Positions 1 through 8,094 of a stretch of DNA of 10,876 nt are shown here, one piece after another; position 1 is the first letter of the stretch, and each line of letters starts with the position of its first letter. The notes beneath the pieces are model-generated. The model saw only the letters and a program-made list of their open reading frames with translations, had not been told where the DNA came from and ran no database searches. Position numbers and translations under genes: made by a program. Source of the DNA: an uncultured Paracoccaceae bacterium. GTDB taxonomy: Bacteria; Pseudomonadota; Alphaproteobacteria; Rhodobacterales; Rhodobacteraceae. The DNA is taken from the NCBI GenBank assembly GCA_938038825.1, contig CALHST010000362.1, forward strand, positions 1 through 10,876, given 5' to 3'.

Positions 1-1248
1 CTGCGGTTCAATGACATCGAATACATCAACAGTGGCGCGCATCGTGGTCTCTTGCTGTCATACACTTTTGTGGACGTGGAACAGGAATGTTACCGTTCGC
101 GTGTGAGCTGGCTGGCCCTGCCGGACACTGTAACCTCTATCCGCGACGCGGAATTTGGTCCTGACGACTGGGAAATCGCTTATGACAGCGATCCCTGTCT
201 CGAATTCAACGAAAGCGCGGAACTGATGGTGGCCTATACGGCAGGCGGCCGGATTGGTTTCAAGGCGCCCAACTTGGTGTATCTCGGCAATGGGGATTAT
301 CATCGCGAAGGAATTTACCGGCCGGATTCAGGGATCCAGGACGACAACAGTGACTACGGCAAGGTTGTGGAAATCAACCTGGACACCCGGACATCGCGCC
401 ATGTCTCCAAAGGGCACCGCAATCTGCAGGGGATGGTCGTAACGCGCGAAGGCGAAATCTGGACAACAGAACATGGCTTGCGTGGCGGGGATGAGTTGAA
501 CCAGATTGTTGAAGGCGAAAACTATGGCTGGCCCATCGAAGACATGGGCACATTGTACAGCGGTGTCCCTCAGGACAGCCCCAGCGGCCCGGGCCGTCAC
601 ACCACGTATAAAGCACCCGTCTTTGCATGGGTTCCCTCTGCGGCGGTGTCATCTGTAACCCAGATTGACGGCTTCCATGATGCGTGGGACGGCGACTTGT
701 TGGTGTCATCTTTGAAGAACCGCACCCTGTACCGCATACGTGTACATGGGGATCGGCTTGTGTCCATGGAACCAATTCCCGTGGGATTCCGCACCCGGGA
801 TGTGATGCAATGGGGCCCGGATCGGATCGCCATGTGGATGGATCTGAACGAAGTGGTTGTCTTTGAAATCGAAGAGCGCACGAACCCTCTGGTTGGCATG
901 ACAGACCGGCTTATTGCAGATGGTATGAATGCGGATTTGGCAGAGCGCGCAACGCAAACGCTGAGTGCATGTAATGAATGCCATTCCTATGAATCTGACA
1001 TTCACGGCGCAGGCCCGTCTTTGGCAGGTGTTGTGGGTCGCGCCCCGGCAAGTACGGCCTTTAATGGGTATTCCGATGGGCTTCTCAGCCAGTCTGGAAC
1101 CTGGAATGAAGAACGTCTTGCGACCTATCTGACAGAACCCGAAGCAGTTGTCGAAGGCACCTTAATGACAGGTTTGGGGGTGGGTGACGCTGAATTGGCC
1201 GGCGCAGTCGCCAAGGCGCTTAGCACAATCATTTACAAACCCAGATAA
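1..1248 (+). CDS. PQQ-dependent sugar (aldose/sorbosone) dehydrogenase-like protein fused to C-terminal cytochrome c, 5' end missing
   Basis: The frame is open from base 1, so this is the last 415 codons of a longer gene; the TTG at 52 is not a credible start. Residues about 85-290 of the visible part show the hallmarks of the soluble PQQ glucose/sorbosone dehydrogenase beta-propeller: a GKVVEINLDT blade strand, then SKGHRNLQGM (136-145), TTEHGLRGGDELN (155-167) and GENYGWP (172-178). The family oxidises aldoses in the periplasm with PQQ. Residues about 305-410 form a class I cytochrome c domain with heme site CNECH (C324, C327, H328), followed by GAGPSLAGVVGR and a likely axial Met389 in GTLMTGLGV. 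The fused heme would take electrons from PQQ and pass them to the respiratory chain. The N-terminus, with any export signal and the catalytic His region, lies outside the window. Substrate cannot be assigned. The gene converges on the next one across 48 bp. Confidence 0.88.
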   Translation: MRFNDIEYINSGAHRGLLLSYTFVDVEQECYRSRVSWLALPDTVTSIRDAEFGPDDWEIAYDSDPCLEFNESAELMVAYTAGGRIGFKAPNLVYLGNGDYHREGIYRPDSGIQDDNSDYGKVVEINLDTRTSRHVSKGHRNLQGMVVTREGEIWTTEHGLRGGDELNQIVEGENYGWPIEDMGTLYSGVPQDSPSGPGRHTTYKAPVFAWVPSAAVSSVTQIDGFHDAWDGDLLVSSLKNRTLYRIRVHGDRLVSMEPIPVGFRTRDVMQWGPDRIAMWMDLNEVVVFEIEERTNPLVGMTDRLIADGMNADLAERATQTLSACNECHSYESDIHGAGPSLAGVVGRAPASTAFNGYSDGLLSQSGTWNEERLATYLTEPEAVVEGTLMTGLGVGDAELAGAVAKALSTIIYKPR

Positions 1249-1254
1249 CATATG

Positions 1255-1291
1255 TGGTGTCGCAAGGACGCATGCGCGCCTCGCGACACCA
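1255..1291. terminator. Hairpin in the convergent gap, possible bidirectional terminator
   Basis: A perfect 9-bp inverted repeat, TGGTGTCGC (1255-1263) and GCGACACCA (1283-1291), encloses a 19-base GC-rich loop. It sits in the 48-bp gap between two convergent stop codons, where a shared terminator is expected. There is no T-run on either side, so it is not a canonical intrinsic terminator. It may only mark 3' ends or stabilise them. Confidence 0.45.
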
Positions 1292-1296
1292 TCTGA

Positions 1297-2637
1297 TCAG
1301 GCTTTGGTCACATGGGTCATTGGCAATCCGCGCGCTGCAATCGCGTTGCGGGTATCAACAACCGGGCATCCCAGATCCAACAACGCCGCATAATCAATTG
1401 CATCGTGATCTGTTGCAATCAGAACCGCGTCAAACCCGGCCTGCGCAACATCCTGCGGATCAAACGCAGCACGTGACTGATATTGGCCATACTCCCGCAT
1501 CGGCGGCAATGTCGGCACATGGGGGTCCAGAAATTCGACAGTGGCCCCGACTTCTTCGATCAATTGCATCAGCCGCATAGAGGGGCTTTCACGCATGTCC
1601 GAGATGTTTTTCTTATAGGCGATGCCCACAAGCAGGATTTTCGCCCCATTCAGACCCCGCCCGGTGCTGGCATCCAAAGCTGCGCGCAGCCGGTCCACAA
1701 CACGGTGTGGCATGGCTGTGTTGATTTCACCTGCCAATTCAATAAAGCGCGTTGGCACTTCAAATTCCCGCGCCCGCCAGGTCAGGTAAAACGGATCAAT
1801 GGGGATACAGTGCCCGCCCAATCCCGGACCGGGATAAAACGGCATATACCCAAAGGGCTTGGTGGCCGCCCCTGCAACCACATCCCACACGTCAATATCC
1901 ATGGCCTCATAGATAATCTTCAGCTCATTCACGAGCGCGATATTCACAGAGCGGAAAATATTTTCCGTGATTTTCACCGCTTCCGCCGTGGCCGTGTCCC
2001 GGACACGCACAGCCGTTTCGACGATGGCATCATACAATGCCTCCATCAATGCGCCTGCGTCTTCGCCGTCGCCAGCCACGATCTTTGGGATTGTCTTGGT
2101 GCGGTATGTCGCATTTCCGGGATCTTCACGCTCTGGCGAAAAGCCCACAAAGAAATCGGTGCCAGCTTTTTGTCCCAGACTTTCCAGAATAGGGGTCAGA
2201 ACCTCTTTGGTGGTGCCGGGCCATGTTGTGGATTCCAGCGCAACCAATGTGCCCGGCGTCATGTGCTGGGCAATCGTATGTGCGGTCTTTTCCACAAAAG
2301 ACAGATCCGGTTCACGTTGGCGCGTCAGCGGCGTTGGAACACAGATCAAAATCGCATCCATATCCGCCAGGTTTGCGAAATCCGTGGTCCAGGAAAACTG
2401 ATCTGTCACAGTCGCCAGATCTGCTTCTGAAACGGCTTCGATGTAGCTTTCTTTGGCATCCAGACGCGCCATCTTGGACGCATCTACATCAAATCCTGTG
2501 ACAGGAAATCCGGCTTTGGCTGCGGTTACAGCCAGGGGTAAGCCCACATATCCCAATCCGATCACGCCGATCCGTGCAGTCCGCTCTTCAATTGCGTGCA
2601 TGAGAGTCTGGGCAGGCCCAGCTAAATTGGACGTCAT
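1297..2637 (-). CDS. Nucleotide sugar dehydrogenase (UDP-N-acetylglucosamine/UDP-glucose 6-dehydrogenase family, WbpA/TviB-like)
   Basis: This 446-residue protein has the full length and three-part order of the UDP-glucose/GDP-mannose dehydrogenase family. An N-terminal NAD Rossmann domain carries RIGVIGLGYVGLPLA (22-36) and the VPTP loop (100-103). The central domain holds ESTTWPGTT (135-143), FSPERED (166-172) and KITENIFRSVNIALVNE (222-238). The catalytic Cys277 lies in GPGLGGHCIPIDPFYL (270-285), and a C-terminal UDP-binding domain follows with VGIAYKKNISDMRESPS (337-353). The enzyme oxidises C6 of a nucleotide sugar to the uronic acid in two NAD-dependent steps in the cytoplasm. The wording of the central motifs resembles the WbpA/TviB branch (UDP-GlcNAc or UDP-GalNAc as substrate) more than classical Ugd, but specificity cannot be fixed by eye. 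The chosen ATG has AAGGA about 11 bases upstream on the minus strand; Met13 is an alternative start. It is divergent from the glycosyltransferase operon. Confidence 0.93.
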   Translation of the reverse strand: MTSNLAGPAQTLMHAIEERTARIGVIGLGYVGLPLAVTAAKAGFPVTGFDVDASKMARLDAKESYIEAVSEADLATVTDQFSWTTDFANLADMDAILICVPTPLTRQREPDLSFVEKTAHTIAQHMTPGTLVALESTTWPGTTKEVLTPILESLGQKAGTDFFVGFSPEREDPGNATYRTKTIPKIVAGDGEDAGALMEALYDAIVETAVRVRDTATAEAVKITENIFRSVNIALVNELKIIYEAMDIDVWDVVAGAATKPFGYMPFYPGPGLGGHCIPIDPFYLTWRAREFEVPTRFIELAGEINTAMPHRVVDRLRAALDASTGRGLNGAKILLVGIAYKKNISDMRESPSMRLMQLIEEVGATVEFLDPHVPTLPPMREYGQYQSRAAFDPQDVAQAGFDAVLIATDHDAIDYAALLDLGCPVVDTRNAIAARGLPMTHVTKA

Positions 2638-2793
2638 AGCCTGTAAAATCCTTTTTGCTTTAGTGCGCCTGCTCTTGTTGCAAAAAAGTGACCAGAGTGT
2701 GGCATTTCCCTTATCCTTCTGTGCCTCAAGACCGACTTGGAGTAAGCACTGCTCTGCCGCATAATAGACGCCTTAGCAAGGAGATCGAATACC
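2638..2793. promoter_or_regulatory. Divergent intergenic region with a weak sigma70-like promoter candidate for the glycan operon
   Basis: These 156 bp separate two divergently transcribed genes and must hold promoters for both. For the plus strand, TTGGAG (2737-2742) and CATAAT (2760-2765) are spaced by 17 bp, giving an expected start near 2772, just ahead of the ribosome binding site. The -35 match is poor (3 of 6) and the -10 is good (5 of 6). I found no convincing minus-strand promoter. Confidence 0.35.
2778..2783 (+). promoter_or_regulatory. Ribosome binding site AAGGAG for the GT2 gene
   Basis: AAGGAG lies 10 bases before the GTG at 2794. It supports that non-ATG start; no in-frame ATG occurs near the N-terminus to compete with it. 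Confidence 0.75.
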
Positions 2794-3735
2794 GTGTCAG
2801 AAACTGCTGATCCGCGTGCCTTTCTGGTAGTATCCCCCGGGCGTAATGAAGCGAAATTCATGCGCCGCACGTTGGACAGTATGGTGGCCCAAACGCTGCG
2901 CCCCACATTGTGGGTCATTGTGGATGATGGCTCGACCGATGAAAGCCCGGAAATTCTGGCGGAATATACGGCCAAGCATGATTGGATTCGGGTCATCCGA
3001 CGCGAAGATCGCGGGCATCGCGCCGTGGGCCCCGGTGTTATTGATGCCTTTTATGCCGGCTGGGACACCATTGATCCCAAAGACTATACCTATATTTGCA
3101 AACTGGATCTCGATCTGGATCTGCCCACTGGATATTTCGAAGGCTTGATCCACGAAATGGAAGCAGACCCGCGGCTCGGGACCTGCTCGGGCAAGGCCTA
3201 TTATTTTGACAACACAGGCGCCAAGGTCTGGGAACGCATGGGCGACGAGATGTCTGTGGGGGCCTCGAAGTTCTATCGCCGGACTTGCTTTGAGACCATT
3301 GGTGGGTTTGTCCGCGAAGTGATGTGGGATGGGCTTGATTGTCATATGGTGCGATGGCACGGCTGGCGGGCTCGGGCGTTTCCCGGCGATGCGCTGGCCT
3401 TTGAACATCTGCGCCCCATGGGATCAAGCCAAGCGGGCATTCATACCGGGCGACGCCGCCACGGTGCGGGGCAATGGTTCATGGGGTCTGATCCCCTTTA
3501 TTTTACGGCCACAGCGTTGTGGAAGATGGCCCATCCGCCTTATATCACGGGCGGTTTGGCGTCTTTGCAGGGGTTCTTCGGGGCCTGGCTGAAAGGCAAC
3601 AAACAATATGACGACCCGGAATTGCGGGCCTATATCCGGCGTTATCAGCGCCGCACCTTGTTGGGTGGCAAAACAAAAGCCGTTGCGATGGCCGAAGCCG
3701 AGCGTGCAGACCGCGCCCCGCGCGCGGTCGCCTAA
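2794..3735 (+). CDS. Glycosyltransferase family 2 protein
   Basis: A 313-residue GT-A fold glycosyltransferase, starting at GTG with a strong upstream AAGGAG. The N-terminal nucleotide-sugar half contains VVSPGRNEA (12-20), where NEA-type motifs open GT2 enzymes, and WVIVDDGSTDESPEIL (40-55). KLDLDLDLP (103-111) provides the DxD-like metal/diphosphate site. WDGLD (178-182) sits where the acceptor-side catalytic acid is expected, followed by EHLRPMGSS (204-212). There are no clear transmembrane helices, but about 247-266 is mildly hydrophobic, so membrane association is possible. It would transfer a sugar from a nucleotide donor to a glycan or lipid carrier in the cytoplasm. Donor and acceptor are unknown. 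It is first in the plus-strand operon and divergent from the nucleotide-sugar dehydrogenase, whose product is a candidate donor. The C-terminus is rich in Arg, Lys and Ala. Confidence 0.9.
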   Translation: MSETADPRAFLVVSPGRNEAKFMRRTLDSMVAQTLRPTLWVIVDDGSTDESPEILAEYTAKHDWIRVIRREDRGHRAVGPGVIDAFYAGWDTIDPKDYTYICKLDLDLDLPTGYFEGLIHEMEADPRLGTCSGKAYYFDNTGAKVWERMGDEMSVGASKFYRRTCFETIGGFVREVMWDGLDCHMVRWHGWRARAFPGDALAFEHLRPMGSSQAGIHTGRRRHGAGQWFMGSDPLYFTATALWKMAHPPYITGGLASLQGFFGAWLKGNKQYDDPELRAYIRRYQRRTLLGGKTKAVAMAEAERADRAPRAVA

Positions 3736-3755
3736 TCCCGGCGCGGTGTCGTCAG

Positions 3756-4391
3756 ATGCGCCGTTTCATTCTGGGCCTGTGTGTGGGCACGCTTTGTGCC
3801 TTGGGCATCACATATCTGAGACCGCAGACCCCCGCGCCCCGAACAGACACCGTCACCTGCCGGCCCAGCAATCCTGTGCAATATGTGGCGCATCACGGCA
3901 CCCCTGCCGTTCTGCTGTTTGGCAACAGTCTGCTGTTTGATCATGACTGGCAACTGACCCAGGCCACCGCCATCAATTGCGCGCGACAAGGGCTGACAGC
4001 ACGGGCCGCGCAAGACCTTGTAGATCACCTGCCTCCGTTGACACCGCACACCATTGTGATGGGGTTTGGATCCGTTGAACTGCAACGCGCTGAGCACAGC
4101 GTGTCTGACTTCCAGACAACCATGACCACACTTCTCAGCACAATACGCCAGCGCTGGCCCACGCCACACATCGTGCTGGTGTCCATACCCGAAGCAGGAC
4201 CACACACACCCGAAGCTGTCGCCTTTAATGATATGCTGCGAGACCTGACAGACACGCAACCGGATCTGCAATTCCTGGATTTAACCACTTTGCCTGTATC
4301 AAAACAGGCGCTGCTTTATGATGGTGTGCATTTGACCCGACCCGTTTATATGGTCCTGCAAACCGCTTTGGATCAGTCTCTGGCGCGGTGA
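3756..4391 (+). CDS. Small exported SGNH-hydrolase-like protein with altered GDS motif
   Basis: A 211-residue protein with an N-terminal signal peptide or anchor (Arg2-Arg3, then hydrophobic 4-20). The rest fits an SGNH/GDSL fold. Block I is LLFGNSLL (53-60) with Ser58 as candidate nucleophile, here GNS rather than GDS. A block II-like Gly79 lies in CARQGLTA. Block III is GFGSVEL (103-109), where the usual oxyanion-hole Asn is replaced by Val107. Block V is DGVHLTRP (189-196) with the Asp189/His192 pair. The family contains esterases, acetylesterases and periplasmic O-acetyltransferases. Because the nucleophile and Asp-His are present while block III is degenerate, it may be a divergent enzyme or have lost activity. 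It starts 20 bp after the GT2 stop without an obvious ribosome binding site, so translational coupling is possible. It may act on the same O-acyl groups as the next gene (inference). Confidence 0.68.
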   Translation: MRRFILGLCVGTLCALGITYLRPQTPAPRTDTVTCRPSNPVQYVAHHGTPAVLLFGNSLLFDHDWQLTQATAINCARQGLTARAAQDLVDHLPPLTPHTIVMGFGSVELQRAEHSVSDFQTTMTTLLSTIRQRWPTPHIVLVSIPEAGPHTPEAVAFNDMLRDLTDTQPDLQFLDLTTLPVSKQALLYDGVHLTRPVYMVLQTALDQSLAR

Positions 4392-4475
4392 TGGATAACA
4401 TATATAGATAGTGCCTCTTGTGATACGTATTGAAAGCTTCCCGATCATGACCCGAATTCAGAGACCCCCAAACGC
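4392..4475 (+). promoter_or_regulatory. 84-bp AT-rich gap before the acyltransferase gene
   Basis: This is the longest gap inside the plus-strand gene run. It contains an AT-rich stretch (ACATATATAGATAG, about 4398-4411) that could be part of a secondary promoter, but no -35/-10 pair with good spacing stands out. No Shine-Dalgarno sequence precedes the ATG at 4476. Confidence 0.25.
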
Positions 4476-6491
4476 ATGACCAGTTCACACAACACCCCCA
4501 CACGGGGTTATCGGCGGGATATCGACGGATTACGGGCCATCGCGATCCTCCCTGTGGTTTTATACCATTACGGTCTGTCCGGGTTTTCCGGCGGCTTCGT
4601 TGGGGTTGATGTCTTCTTTGTTATTTCCGGCTTCCTGATTGGCGGGTTGCTTTGGGCCGAACTGAATGAGACCGGGCGCATCCGGTTGCTGCCCTTTTTC
4701 GGACGTCGCATCCGGCGTCTGGCCCCGGCCTATCTGGCCATGGCTGTGGCCACCTCGATTGCCGCTTGGTTCATCCTGATGCCGTTTGATTTCCGCGAGT
4801 TCGGACAGGAACTGGTCGCCGCAACTGTGTATCTGGCCAATGTGCATTTCTTCCGCGAGGCGGGGTATTTTGACACGGCAAGTGATCAAAAACTGCTGCT
4901 GCACACATGGTCTTTGTCCGTGGAAGAACAATTCTATCTGTTTGTGCCCGTCTTCATGCTTTTGCTGGCCCGGCTGCGGCGCATTTTGCCCATCCTGCTT
5001 GTAGGACTCGGTGTTCTGTCTTTTGTCGCCTGCCTTGCCCTGATGCAGTTGTCGCCAACAGCGGCCTTCTATCTGTTCCCCTTTCGCGCCTGGGAAATGA
5101 TGGCCGGTGTGGTTCTGGCCATCTGGGGGCAACAACGCCAAACCAATTGGGACATCCACCCTGCCCTCAGCTGGGTTGGGCTTGGGTTGATCGCTGTGGC
5201 TGTGTTTACCTTTCAGGCGGGGGATCACTTTCCCGGGCTTTGGGCTCTTGCCCCTGTGGTGGGCACTGTTCTGATCTTGCTGAATGGGCGGCAAGACAAT
5301 CCCATCAATCAGCTTCTCAGCAGCGCACCTTTTCTGTTTTTCGGATTGATTTCCTATTCCTTGTATCTGTGGCACTGGCCCATGGTCACATTGCTGAAAT
5401 ATTACCTTGGGGTCACACAGCTGGATCTTGGCATGATTGCTGTGCTTCTTGGTGTGTCCATAGGGGTGGCCTGGTTATCTTATAAACTGGTGGAAACCCC
5501 CATCCGCAAAGGCGCCCTGCCCCAGTGGCGCTTGCCTGTCGGCTATGCGCTGGCCTCTGCGGGTGTGATCGGTGCCGCCCTCAGTTTTGCCTTTTCAGAT
5601 GGACGCCCGGAACGCTTCGCCCCCGAGGCCCGCCCCTTTATTGCGGCAGCCCGCGATTTCCATAGAAACTTCACACGCTGCAGCACACCCTCTGACGGCC
5701 CCTGGGCCGGGATTGAGATCTGTGCAATTGGCCCGGATGGCCCCCCCGAAGTGCTTGTCTGGGGCGACAGCCATGCGCGCGCCTTTAAGGGTGGTGTCGA
5801 TCAGGCCGCATCCGATGCCGGCGTGCCGGGTCTGTTGATCTGGCGCGGTGGCTGCCCCCCCTTGCTGGGTGTGATGAAAGATGAACGCGTCTCGACACTG
5901 GCCGAAGAACAGGCCTGTGCCCAATCTGGCGATCTGGTGCAAACAGGTCTTGCCCAGACGCCCTCTATTCACTCTGTCCTGCTGATTGGTCGTTGGGCCT
6001 ATTATGCAGAAGGTGTCGGGGTTGGGATTGATGACCATAATTGGGTCACGCTTTCCTCTACAGACGGAACCCCCGCGCCCGATCAGAAAACACTGTTTTC
6101 CACGGCCCTGTCCCAAACCGTACAGACATTGGACACAGCAACAGACCGAGTGTTTGTGCTGCGCCAAATGCCGGAAATGGCCCTGTTTCGCGCCCGCAAT
6201 GCCGCGCGTGACGTGGCCTATGGACACCAATCCGCAGACACGCTGCTCGCAACACAAGGTCGCATTGACCGAAATCAGGTGCAAACCACGCGCAGCGCCG
6301 CTGCAGATGCCGCTGTGCGCGCGGCGGTCACACCTGAGCATATGATTGATCTGTGGGATCAGATCTGCACAGAGACGGAATGCTCCATGCAGTCGGGCAA
6401 TGATTTGCTGTATTATGACAATAACCATGTGTCAGATACCGGTGCGCGCCTGTTGCGGGATGGGTTCGCATCTGTGTTCACAAAGGACTGA
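4476..6491 (+). CDS. OafA/YrhL-type membrane O-acyltransferase with C-terminal SGNH domain
   Basis: A 671-residue two-domain protein typical of the acyltransferase-3/SGNH fusion family. Residues about 12-345 are a multi-helix membrane acyltransferase domain: YRRDIDGLRAIAILPVVLYH (12-31, His31 conserved), FVGVDVFFVISGFLI (41-55), FGRRIRRLAPAYL (75-87, with the family RxxR motif) and HTWSLSVEEQFYL (143-155). One further helix lies near 352-372. The periplasmic SGNH domain spans about 395-668, with VLVWGDSHA (427-435, nucleophile Ser432) and YDNNHVSD (647-654, Asp648 and His651). Family members move an acyl, usually acetyl, group across the inner membrane and attach it to a surface polysaccharide, lipopolysaccharide or other glycan. 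Several Cys residues in the SGNH part (402, 416, 460, 481, 631, 636) could form disulfides. The ATG lacks a ribosome binding site, but no better start is visible. The stop lies 4 bp before the GMC gene. Confidence 0.93.
   Translation: MTSSHNTPTRGYRRDIDGLRAIAILPVVLYHYGLSGFSGGFVGVDVFFVISGFLIGGLLWAELNETGRIRLLPFFGRRIRRLAPAYLAMAVATSIAAWFILMPFDFREFGQELVAATVYLANVHFFREAGYFDTASDQKLLLHTWSLSVEEQFYLFVPVFMLLLARLRRILPILLVGLGVLSFVACLALMQLSPTAAFYLFPFRAWEMMAGVVLAIWGQQRQTNWDIHPALSWVGLGLIAVAVFTFQAGDHFPGLWALAPVVGTVLILLNGRQDNPINQLLSSAPFLFFGLISYSLYLWHWPMVTLLKYYLGVTQLDLGMIAVLLGVSIGVAWLSYKLVETPIRKGALPQWRLPVGYALASAGVIGAALSFAFSDGRPERFAPEARPFIAAARDFHRNFTRCSTPSDGPWAGIEICAIGPDGPPEVLVWGDSHARAFKGGVDQAASDAGVPGLLIWRGGCPPLLGVMKDERVSTLAEEQACAQSGDLVQTGLAQTPSIHSVLLIGRWAYYAEGVGVGIDDHNWVTLSSTDGTPAPDQKTLFSTALSQTVQTLDTATDRVFVLRQMPEMALFRARNAARDVAYGHQSADTLLATQGRIDRNQVQTTRSAAADAAVRAAVTPEHMIDLWDQICTETECSMQSGNDLLYYDNNHVSDTGARLLRDGFASVFTKD
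6482..6487 (+). promoter_or_regulatory. Ribosome binding site AAAGGA that fixes the GMC start
   Basis: AAAGGA, inside the last codons of the acyltransferase gene, lies 8 bases before the GTG at 6496. It supports that GTG over the longer open frame from ATG 6346, which would overlap the acyltransferase gene by 146 bp and add an implausible Cys-rich leader. Confidence 0.75.
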
Positions 6492-6495
6492 TCCA

Positions 6496-8094
6496 GTGCA
6501 AACACTCACAATAGAGGCCGCACAAGCACAGTCCTGGGATGTGATCGTGATCGGTGCCGGTCTTGGGGGCGGTCTGCTGGGACGGCGTCTGACAGAACAG
6601 GGCCTTTCGGTGCTGTTTGTGGAACATGGTGTGGCCGGCCCTGATGCAGAACAACAGATTTATCTGGGCGAAATCCGCCATCCCGAAGCCCGCCGCATTC
6701 GAGGGTTATGGCCCGGCAAGGTCGAGGCCCATCTCAACGGGGTCGCAACACAGTTTCATGGCTCTTTCGGGGCCGGTGTTGGGGGGTCCTCTGTCTTTTA
6801 CGCAGCCGCGCTGGAACGGCCTGAACGCCATGATCTGGATGAGGATCCAACCCTGCCGCACCCAACCGGGGGCTGGCCTGTCGGGTATGATGCGTTCCTG
6901 CCTTATTATGCGCTGGCCACAGATTGGCTGAGCTTGCGCGGCACCCCGGATCCTTTGTCAGACACACCCAATCCCAATTTACGTGATCCTTTGCCAATGA
7001 CCTCGGCTGATGCGGATATGATGGCGCATATGGAACACAAAGGGCTTCATCCCTATCGGTTGCATCTGGCTGTGCGTTATGCGGACCATTGCCGCAAATG
7101 CTTTGGTGCCAAATGCCCCTGGCACTGCAAAATGGATGGACGCTCTGCCGGGGTGGTCCCGGCCTTGGCCACGGGGCGTGCAGGTCTGCTGACTGAATGT
7201 GCTGTGGCGGAAATTCTGGAAGATGGCACAGGGGTCACGGGCATCCGCCTGAAAGAGGGCAACACAATCCTGCGGGCACGCGCCTATGCATTATGTGCGG
7301 GAACGCTGGGTTCGGCGCGGCTGCTCTTGGCGTCAAAGAGCCACAATCCGGCAGGATGCGCCAACTCAAGCGATTGGGTCGGGCGCGGCTTGATGTTTCA
7401 TTTGAACGAAGTCTTGCTGATCTGGCCCCGCCGCAAGTCAAAAACCGCCCCCGAATTCGGGAAATCCATTTCCTTGCGGGATTTCTATAGCAGCAAGGGC
7501 CAACGTTTTGGTCTTGTGCAATCCATGGGATTGGATGCGGGCCATGGCAATATCATGCGCTATCTGTCCCAGATCTATGATCAGTCCATCCTGCGCCGCT
7601 TTGAGCGGCCCCGTAAATTGCTGCATATCCCGGCCATGCTGGCCAGCAGACTGTTTGGCAAAGCCGCTATCTTTGTCGGCATCATCGAAGATTTCGCCTA
7701 TCCTGAAAATCGCGTGGTCCTGCATCCGGACAATCCCGAAATGCCCTGCTTTCACTATACCTATCACCCCGAACTTCTGCAGCGACGCAAAGCGTTCCGG
7801 CGTACCTTTTCACGCGCCTTTCGCGGACAACGCCGGTTCATGGCCACCATTCAGCCAACCCTCAATTATGGACACCCCGTAGGCAGCCTGCGGTTTGGCA
7901 CCGATCCCACCACATCTGTGCTGCGCCCGGACTGCCGCACCCATGATCTGAACAATCTATATGTGGCGGATGCGTCTTTCATGCCCAGTTCCCTGGGTGT
8001 TAACCCCAGCCTGACCATTGCGGCCAACGCCTTGCGCGTTGCAGACCATATGGTTGCGGCTTTGACACAAAAGGCAGGCCCTGATGGCACCTGA
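6496..8094 (+). CDS. GMC-family flavoprotein oxidoreductase with Cys cluster
   Basis: Starting at GTG 6496 gives 532 residues, normal for glucose-methanol-choline oxidoreductases. The N-terminal FAD-binding Rossmann motif is DVIVIGAGLGGGLLGRRL (15-32), with a likely FAD-ribose acidic residue in LFVEHG (40-45). GAGVGGSSV (92-100) is the second flavin-contacting segment. The C-terminal GMC signature includes YGHPVGSLRFGTDP (458-471), NLYVADASFMPSS (487-499) and GVNPSLTIAANALRVADHM (501-519). His460 and Asn503, 43 residues apart, are the likely catalytic His/Asn pair. Unusually, residues 199-211 carry C-x2-C-x4-C-x3-C (C199, C202, C207, C211), similar in placement to the iron-sulfur cysteines described for bacterial FAD glucose dehydrogenase catalytic subunits. 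No signal peptide is visible, so a cytoplasmic site is likely. It probably oxidises a sugar or other alcohol. Its gene overlaps the following SDR gene by 11 bp, suggesting a paired oxidation/reduction. Confidence 0.9.
   Translation: MQTLTIEAAQAQSWDVIVIGAGLGGGLLGRRLTEQGLSVLFVEHGVAGPDAEQQIYLGEIRHPEARRIRGLWPGKVEAHLNGVATQFHGSFGAGVGGSSVFYAAALERPERHDLDEDPTLPHPTGGWPVGYDAFLPYYALATDWLSLRGTPDPLSDTPNPNLRDPLPMTSADADMMAHMEHKGLHPYRLHLAVRYADHCRKCFGAKCPWHCKMDGRSAGVVPALATGRAGLLTECAVAEILEDGTGVTGIRLKEGNTILRARAYALCAGTLGSARLLLASKSHNPAGCANSSDWVGRGLMFHLNEVLLIWPRRKSKTAPEFGKSISLRDFYSSKGQRFGLVQSMGLDAGHGNIMRYLSQIYDQSILRRFERPRKLLHIPAMLASRLFGKAAIFVGIIEDFAYPENRVVLHPDNPEMPCFHYTYHPELLQRRKAFRRTFSRAFRGQRRFMATIQPTLNYGHPVGSLRFGTDPTTSVLRPDCRTHDLNNLYVADASFMPSSLGVNPSLTIAANALRVADHMVAALTQKAGPDGT

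Noticed and set aside
1483..2430. A 315-codon plus-strand frame antisense to the nucleotide-sugar dehydrogenase
   Set aside because: It is a shadow. The minus-strand product has every motif of its family, while this translation resembles nothing.
6346..6495. Extended N-terminus for the GMC gene from the ATG at 6346
   Set aside because: It would overlap the acyltransferase by 146 bp and add a Cys/Met-rich leader unlike the family. GTG 6496 has AAAGGA upstream and places the Rossmann motif at the usual distance from the start.
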